Shown: positions 60,003 through 64,000 of the stretch, in pieces
Layout: every line of letters begins with the position of its first letter
How positions within the stretch are numbered: position 1 is the first letter of the stretch
Origin: Rugosimonospora sp040255525
GTDB lineage: Bacteria; Actinomycetota; Actinomycetes; Mycobacteriales; Micromonosporaceae
DNA: 64,000 nucleotides
Assembly (NCBI GenBank): GCA_040255525.1
Contig: JBDZVD010000006.1
Location: forward strand, 65,580-129,579
Direction of reading: 5' to 3'
The notes under the pieces: generated by a model
The model's input: the letters and a program-made list of their open reading frames with translations, nothing else
What the model was told of the DNA's origin: nothing
Database searches by the model: none
Program-made: the position numbers and the translations under genes

Positions 60003-61232
60003 GTGGATGAACTCCCGATAGGTCGTCGCGTCGCGTACTGGCGGACCAGGCGCAGGCTGTCCCAGCAGGTCTTCGCCGACCGGCTGGGCAAGTCGAAGAG
60101 TTGGGTCGACAAGGTCGAGCGTGGAGTCCGCCGGCTCGACAAGTTCTCGGTCGTGTACGACATCGCCGATGTCCTGCAGCTCGACGTGCAACTGCTGCTC
60201 GGACGCGAACCGGAGCGGCGGCCCGGCGGGTTGACCTGCCTCGACCAGGTCGAGGTGGCCGACATCCGGTCGGTGCTGGAACGGTACGACCAGATGAGTA
60301 CCTTCTTCCACGCGCCGCCGCAGCCGCCCTGCATCGACGAGCTGGGCAAGGCCGTGCAGCACGCGTGGCTGAGTTACCAGCACGCCCGGTACGGGCCGCT
60401 CGCCCGGGTGCTGCCGAAGCTGCTGCGCGACGCGCAGGCTGCCGACACGGCGTACGTGGGCGGCGAGAGCGCGATGCTGGCCGCGCACCTGCTCGGGCAG
60501 GTGTACCAGATCGCCTCGTCGGCCCTGCGCAAGCTGGGCGAGCTGGAGTTGGCCTGGTTGGCGGCGGACCGCTCGATCGCCGTGTCGCTGCGCGCGGGCG
60601 ACCAGCTGCTGGCCGGTACGGCGAGTTACCGGGTGGGCAGCGCGCTGCTGGCGCTCGGCCGGGCCCGCCCGGCGCTGGAGGTCAACGTCAACATCGCCAA
60701 CCGGCTCGCTCCGGGCGACGCCCGCCGGGCGACGCCGGAACTGATCTCGGTCTACGGCATGCTGCTGCTCCAGGGCGCCATGGCGGCGGCCCGGATCGGT
60801 GATAGTGCCACCGTTCGTGACCTGCTGACCGGTGCCGAGGCGGCCGCGTGGGTGCTGGGCGGCAACCACAACCACTACTGGACCAGCTTCAGCCCGACCA
60901 ACGTCGATCTCCACCGGGCGGCCGCGATGGTCGAGCTGGGCGAAGGTGGCCTGGCCGTCGAGACGCACGAACACCTGGACAAGGCGAGCTTCGCCGCCAT
61001 GCCGCCGGAGCGCCGGGCCCACCACTATGTGGATCTCGCCCGGGGGCTCGCTCAAGTGGGTGACATCGAACGGGCGAGTGAGATGCTGCTGGAGGGCGAC
61101 CGGCTCGCACCTTCCGAGATACGCTGCCGCCCGATCGCCCACGAAGTACTGTCTGACGTATTGCGCCGGACGAAGGGGTCGCCGAGTGCGCCGGTCGCCG
61201 AACTCGCCGAGACCATGGGGGTCGGGGTATGA
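60003..61232 (+). CDS. XRE regulator with TPR-like C-terminal domain
   Basis: 409 residues from the GTG at 60003. HTH at about 7-60 (RRVAYWRTRRRLSQQVFADR, GKSKSWVDKVERGVRRLD). The C-terminal 300 residues are helical TPR-like repeats (LLGQVYQIASSALRKLGELE, DRSIAVSLRAGDQLLAG, LDKASFAAMPPERR), as in peptide-responsive or solenoid XRE regulators. Its stop overlaps the ATG of the flavoprotein gene (ATGA at 61229), linking the two translationally. The Prim-Pol-domain gene is divergent upstream, so all three may form a regulatory module. Confidence 0.88.
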   Translation: MDELPIGRRVAYWRTRRRLSQQVFADRLGKSKSWVDKVERGVRRLDKFSVVYDIADVLQLDVQLLLGREPERRPGGLTCLDQVEVADIRSVLERYDQMSTFFHAPPQPPCIDELGKAVQHAWLSYQHARYGPLARVLPKLLRDAQAADTAYVGGESAMLAAHLLGQVYQIASSALRKLGELELAWLAADRSIAVSLRAGDQLLAGTASYRVGSALLALGRARPALEVNVNIANRLAPGDARRATPELISVYGMLLLQGAMAAARIGDSATVRDLLTGAEAAAWVLGGNHNHYWTSFSPTNVDLHRAAAMVELGEGGLAVETHEHLDKASFAAMPPERRAHHYVDLARGLAQVGDIERASEMLLEGDRLAPSEIRCRPIAHEVLSDVLRRTKGSPSAPVAELAETMGVGV

Positions 61233-61794
61233 CGCGGGCGACCGCGGCTCCCGAATTCTTTATCTGATCGTATGCGGATCTCCGGTCGCTCGGGGCTCCG
61301 GCCGCCTGGTCGAGCTGGCTCAGCTGGACGGGTGGGACGTGTGCGTCGTGGCCACCCCGGACGGCCGGAAATTCATCGACGTGGCCGCCCTGGCGGAGCA
61401 GAGTGGCCACCCGGTGCGATCGGCGTACAAGAACCCGGGCGACCCGGACGTACTGCCCGACGCCGACGCCATGATCGTCGCCCCGGCGACGGTGAACACG
61501 ATCAACAAGTGGTCCGCGGGCATCGCCGACACCCTGGCGCTGGGCCTGCTCATCGAGGGCCAGGGCAAGGGGCTGCCGATCGTGGCCATGCCGTACACGA
61601 ACGCGGCGATGGCCAACCATCCGGCCTTCCTGGAGAACATCACCCGGCTGCGGGGCTGGGGCATCGCCGTGCTGTTCGGGGAGGACCAGGTGCCGCTCCT
61701 ACCTCCCGGCTTCGGCGAGGCCGCGGTCGACGGGTTCCCCTGGCACCTCGCGCTGGAGGCGCTGCGCGACGCCGCGCCGATCCCGAGGAGATAA
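61229..61794 (+). CDS. Flavoprotein (Dfp/CoaC-like), apparent frameshift near start
   Basis: About 188 residues. The main frame reads RILYLIVCGSPVARGSGRLV, then VVATPDGRKFIDV, ADAMIVAPATVNTINKWSAG and IADTLALGLLIEGQGKGLPI, a flavoprotein/Dfp-like fold with the PATxNT motif. No ATG or GTG lies at the expected place. The ATG at 61229 (coupled to the XRE stop) reads MTRATAAPE and then terminates. One extra C in the CCC run near 61251 would join MTRATAAP to RILYLIV exactly. So either a one-base deletion (real or assembly) or a slippage event is involved. A GTG at 61186 could give an unlikely longer N-terminus. Confidence 0.75.
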
Positions 61795-61821
61795 CGCGGG
61801 GCCGCTGGTAACCTCGCGGCC

Positions 61822-62733
61822 GTGACCAGTGTGGGCGACATTGTGACGTACTTCGACGAGCGTTACCCGCCCGGCTGGGCTGAGGACTGGGACCGGGTCG
61901 GGCTCGTGGCCGGCGATCCGGACGCGCCCGCCGGCCGGGTGCTGTTCGTGGTCGACTGTGTACCGGAGACGGTCGAGGAGGCGGTCGGCGCCGGGGCGGA
62001 CGTGATCGTCGCCCACCATCCGCTGCTGCTGCGCGGCGTGTCCAGCGTCGCCGCCACCACGTACAAGGGCAAGATCATCCACCGGTTGATCCGGTCCGGC
62101 ATCGCGCTGCTCGTGGCCCACACCAACGCGGACGTCGCCGCTCCCGGCGTCTCCGACGCCCTGGCGGACCGGCTCGGCCTGACCGGGCTGCGGCCGCTGC
62201 GCCCGGCCGAGGGGGCTTCGGCCGGCGGCGGGCGCGGTACCGGGCGCATCGGCCGGCTGCCGTCACCGATGCCGCTGGCAGACGTGGCCGCGCTGGCCGC
62301 CCGGGTGCTCCCGCCGACGGCCTGGGGGGTGCGCGCGGCCGGCGACCCGGCCCGCACGGTGCAGACCGTGGCGGTCTGCGGGGGCTCCGGCGACGCCTTC
62401 CTGGCCGACGCAACCGCGGCCGGCGCGGACGCGTACCTGACCGCCGATCTGCGCCACCATCCGGCCAGCGAACACATCGCCGCGGGCGGGCCGGCCCTGC
62501 TGGACGCCGCGCACTGGGCCACCGAGCGCCCCTGGCACGACCGGGCCGCCGCTGAGTTGACCGAGGCCACCGCGGTACCGGTCCAGGTCAGTGATCTTGT
62601 TACCGATCCGTGGACCGTGCAGGTACCATCCGGCGAGCCGCCGGCCACGGCGACCGGTCTGAGGCGTCGCGCGGCGCCAGAAGCGCCGGACCAGACCGGT
62701 CAACACCCACCGACGAAGGAGTCGCGTCCATGA
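61822..62733 (+). CDS. Nif3-like dinuclear metal centre protein
   Basis: 303 residues from a GTG. Metal-site motifs: WDRVGLVAGDP, VIVAHHPLLLRGVSSVAATT near 67, VAHTNADVAAPGVSDALADR near 96, VAVCGGSGDAFLADATAAGA and LLDAAHWATERPW near 229. The family forms a hexameric toroid and is linked to GTP cyclohydrolase or nucleotide-like substrates. The last 30 residues (ATGLRRRAAPEAPDQTG and HPPTKESRP) are encoded by a repeat copy (62653-62700) and are not part of the usual protein. The stop overlaps the ATG of the zinc-ribbon gene. Confidence 0.9.
   Translation: MTSVGDIVTYFDERYPPGWAEDWDRVGLVAGDPDAPAGRVLFVVDCVPETVEEAVGAGADVIVAHHPLLLRGVSSVAATTYKGKIIHRLIRSGIALLVAHTNADVAAPGVSDALADRLGLTGLRPLRPAEGASAGGGRGTGRIGRLPSPMPLADVAALAARVLPPTAWGVRAAGDPARTVQTVAVCGGSGDAFLADATAAGADAYLTADLRHHPASEHIAAGGPALLDAAHWATERPWHDRAAAELTEATAVPVQVSDLVTDPWTVQVPSGEPPATATGLRRRAAPEAPDQTGQHPPTKESRP
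62653..62700. repeat. Inverted copy of the 54-bp repeat at the Nif3 3' end
   Basis: 9-bp perfect ends ACCGGTCTG/CAGACCGGT enclosing a hairpin CGGCGC-CAGAA-GCGCCG at 62672-62688 (the reverse-complement reading is CGGCGCTTCTGGCGCCG). It lies within the Nif3 reading frame. Confidence 0.85.
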
Positions 62734-63470
62734 AAGCCGACCCCAAGGCGCAGCGCCGCCTTCTCGACCTCCAGGCCATCGACATCGCACTGACCCAGCT
62801 CGCGCACCGCCGCCGCAACCTCCCGCAGATCGCGGAGCTGGACCGGCTGGCCCAGCAGATCGTCGCCGCCGACGATGAGCGGGTCAAGGCCCAGGTCAGC
62901 GTCGACGACCTCGACCGGGACATCGCCCGGCTGGAAAAGGACGTCGAGCAGGTACGCACGCGCAAGAGCAAGGACCAGGCGCGGTTGGACGCCGGCACCG
63001 GACCGGCCCGGGAACTGGAGGCGCTACAGCACGAACTCGCCTCGCTGGCCCGGCGCCAGTCCGAACTGGAGGACGCCGAACTGGAGCTGATGGAACAGCG
63101 CGAGCAGGCCGAGGCCGGCCTGAACGAGACCGTGGACCGGCTGACCGCCGCGCGCAAGCAGCGCGAGGAGGTCGAGGCCGCCCGCGACCAGGCGCTCGCC
63201 GAGATCACCAAGGACGAGGAGTTCCGCACGAGCGGCCGCGCCCCGATCGTCGCCGACCTGCCGGCCGACCTGATCGCCTTGTACGACCGGATCCGGGAGT
63301 CGTCCGGCGGCATCGGCGCCGCCATGCTGCGCGCCGGCCGGTGCGAGGGTTGCCGGCTGGAGCTGTTCGGCAGCGAACTGTCCGCGGTGCGCTCGGCCGC
63401 CCCGGACGAGGTGGTGCGGTGCGAGGAGTGCGGACGGATCCTGATCCGTACGGCGGAGAGCGGCCTGTGA
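62730..63470 (+). CDS. C4-type zinc ribbon protein (DUF164)
   Basis: 246 residues from the ATG that overlaps the Nif3 stop. A long coiled coil (about 10-170: LDRLAQQIVAADDERVKAQV, LEALQHELASLARRQSEL, EQREQAEAGLNETVDRLTAA) is followed by a zinc ribbon with RAGRCEGCRLELFGSEL and VVRCEECGRILIRT. It is a conserved member of the Nif3-zinc ribbon-RNase H operon of actinobacteria. Its Cys pairs bind zinc; a role as nucleic-acid or protein adaptor is likely. The stop overlaps the next gene by four bases. Confidence 0.93.
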   Translation: MKADPKAQRRLLDLQAIDIALTQLAHRRRNLPQIAELDRLAQQIVAADDERVKAQVSVDDLDRDIARLEKDVEQVRTRKSKDQARLDAGTGPARELEALQHELASLARRQSELEDAELELMEQREQAEAGLNETVDRLTAARKQREEVEAARDQALAEITKDEEFRTSGRAPIVADLPADLIALYDRIRESSGGIGAAMLRAGRCEGCRLELFGSELSAVRSAAPDEVVRCEECGRILIRTAESGL

Positions 63471-64000
63471 CCGAGCGGGTCGTCGTCGAGGCGGACGGCG
63501 GGTCGCGGGGCAACCCGGGTCCGGCCGGGTACGGCGCGGTGGTCCGGGATGCCGGCTCCGGCGAGGTACTCGCGGAGCGGTACCGGTCGCTCGGGGTGAC
63601 CACGAACAACGTCGCCGAGTACTCCGGCCTGATCGCCGGGCTGAGCGCGGCGGCCGAACTGGGCGCCCGCGAGGTGGATGTCCGGATGGACTCGAAGCTG
63701 GTCATCGAGCAGATGTCCGGCCGCTGGCAGATCAAGCACGCCGGGCTCCGGCCGCTGGCCGCGGAGGCCGCCGCCCTCGTGCGGCAGTTCGACACGGTCC
63801 GCTTCGGCTGGATTCCCCGGGAGCGCAACACGCACGCCGACGCGCTGGCCAACCGCGCGATGGATGAGGCGGCCGGCAGACCGCCCCGGCCGGCGGCGAC
63901 CTCGGCGACCGCGCGGGCATCGGTCGACGAGGCGGTCGGCGAGCCGCGAACCGTCGCCGCGCCGGACTCGCCGGCCCGGGCCGCGGCACGGGCGGGCGCC
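63467..64000 (+). CDS. RNase H-like domain protein, C-terminus cut by window
   Basis: 178 residues visible from a GTG at 63467, four bases inside the previous gene. The RNase HI acidic set is present: Asp in VEADGGSRGNPGPAGYG, Glu in NNVAEYSGLIAGL, Asp in VRMDSKLVIEQM and Asp in NTHADALANRAM. The remaining visible residues are an Ala/Pro-rich linker. In mycobacteria this gene encodes RNase H fused to an acid phosphatase-like (histidine phosphatase) domain that also acts in cobalamin synthesis. The second domain would lie beyond the window. Confidence 0.93.
   Translation, partial: MTERVVVEADGGSRGNPGPAGYGAVVRDAGSGEVLAERYRSLGVTTNNVAEYSGLIAGLSAAAELGAREVDVRMDSKLVIEQMSGRWQIKHAGLRPLAAEAAALVRQFDTVRFGWIPRERNTHADALANRAMDEAAGRPPRPAATSATARASVDEAVGEPRTVAAPDSPARAAARAGA

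Overview
The window is very GC-rich (GC-biased third positions, many GTG starts and one likely TTG start). Its gene families point to a filamentous actinobacterium, most likely of the Micromonosporaceae: DUF397 proteins paired with XRE/DUF5753 regulators, a DUF574 methyltransferase, DUF3145, DUF3052, an AceE-type E1, a FasR-like PucR regulator and the fused RNase H/phosphatase locus. Genus was not determined. There are about 58 protein genes, one tRNA-Val(TAC), four clear gene remnants, several repeat families and two 100-base N gaps that both interrupt tandem repeats.

Layout. 1-9,060: start of a small membrane protein, two further membrane proteins, a GNAT, a degenerate-GGDEF/EAL protein, a DUF574 methyltransferase, a DUF4184 protein, a TPR-like protein, and remnants of an SDR/NmrA oxidoreductase and an ABC ATPase. 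9,059-24,400: polyprenol-P-mannose synthase-like GT2, thioesterase, iron alcohol dehydrogenase, debranching-enzyme remnant, metallo-beta-lactamase-fold hydrolase, HAD phosphatase, LuxR regulator divergent from a PP2C phosphatase, secreted coiled-coil protein, Gfo/Idh oxidoreductase, gap 1, MDR oxidoreductase, STAS protein, HelD/HelR-type ATPase, gap 2, DedA. 24,700-33,400: DUF3145, GH3, then the fatty-acid block fasR-fabD-fabH-acp-fabF-accD. 33,400-43,300: gltX, L,D-transpeptidase lipoprotein, GH1/MFS pair, aldo-keto reductase, and an XRE plus two DUF397 genes. 43,300-52,400: aceE, YjbQ, secreted GH5-CBM2 cellulase with a CebR-like operator, MarR, fused E1 alpha/beta, DUF3052, peroxiredoxin, tRNA-Val. 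52,500-64,000: ABM protein, Gly-rich ricin-type lectin, TetR remnant, LLM oxidoreductase, unusual GAPDH, SDR, primase/polymerase-domain protein, XRE-TPR regulator with a flavoprotein, and the Nif3-zinc ribbon-RNase H operon.

How the genes work together. From general knowledge, M. tuberculosis carries ahpE, a DUF3052 gene, aceE, a PucR gene, fabD, acpM, kasA/kasB and accD6 as one neighbourhood, and the Nif3/zinc-ribbon/RNase H genes lie near it. The same backbone is visible here, opened by two inserted blocks (33.4-43.3 kb and 46.2-51.2 kb) rich in carbohydrate and regulatory genes. Malonyl-ACP supply and elongation (AccD, FabD, FabH, ACP, FabF) sit under a likely FasR regulator next to pyruvate dehydrogenase. 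A cellulose/cellobiose theme links the GH5-CBM2 enzyme, the GH1 glucosidase and its translationally coupled transporter.

Most notable is a repeat family not described in anything I can recall. It is a roughly 54-bp unit, stop-free in all six frames, with a hairpin conserved through a compensatory base change. It forms an array beside helR and occurs as single copies read in frame inside three protein genes (GH3, SDR, Nif3), reminiscent of protein-embedded palindromic elements known from Rickettsia. A second, unrelated 64-bp long-hairpin repeat forms an array between the GH1 gene and the aldo-keto reductase. Short 16-18 bp minisatellites sit on or just after stop codons at three loci.
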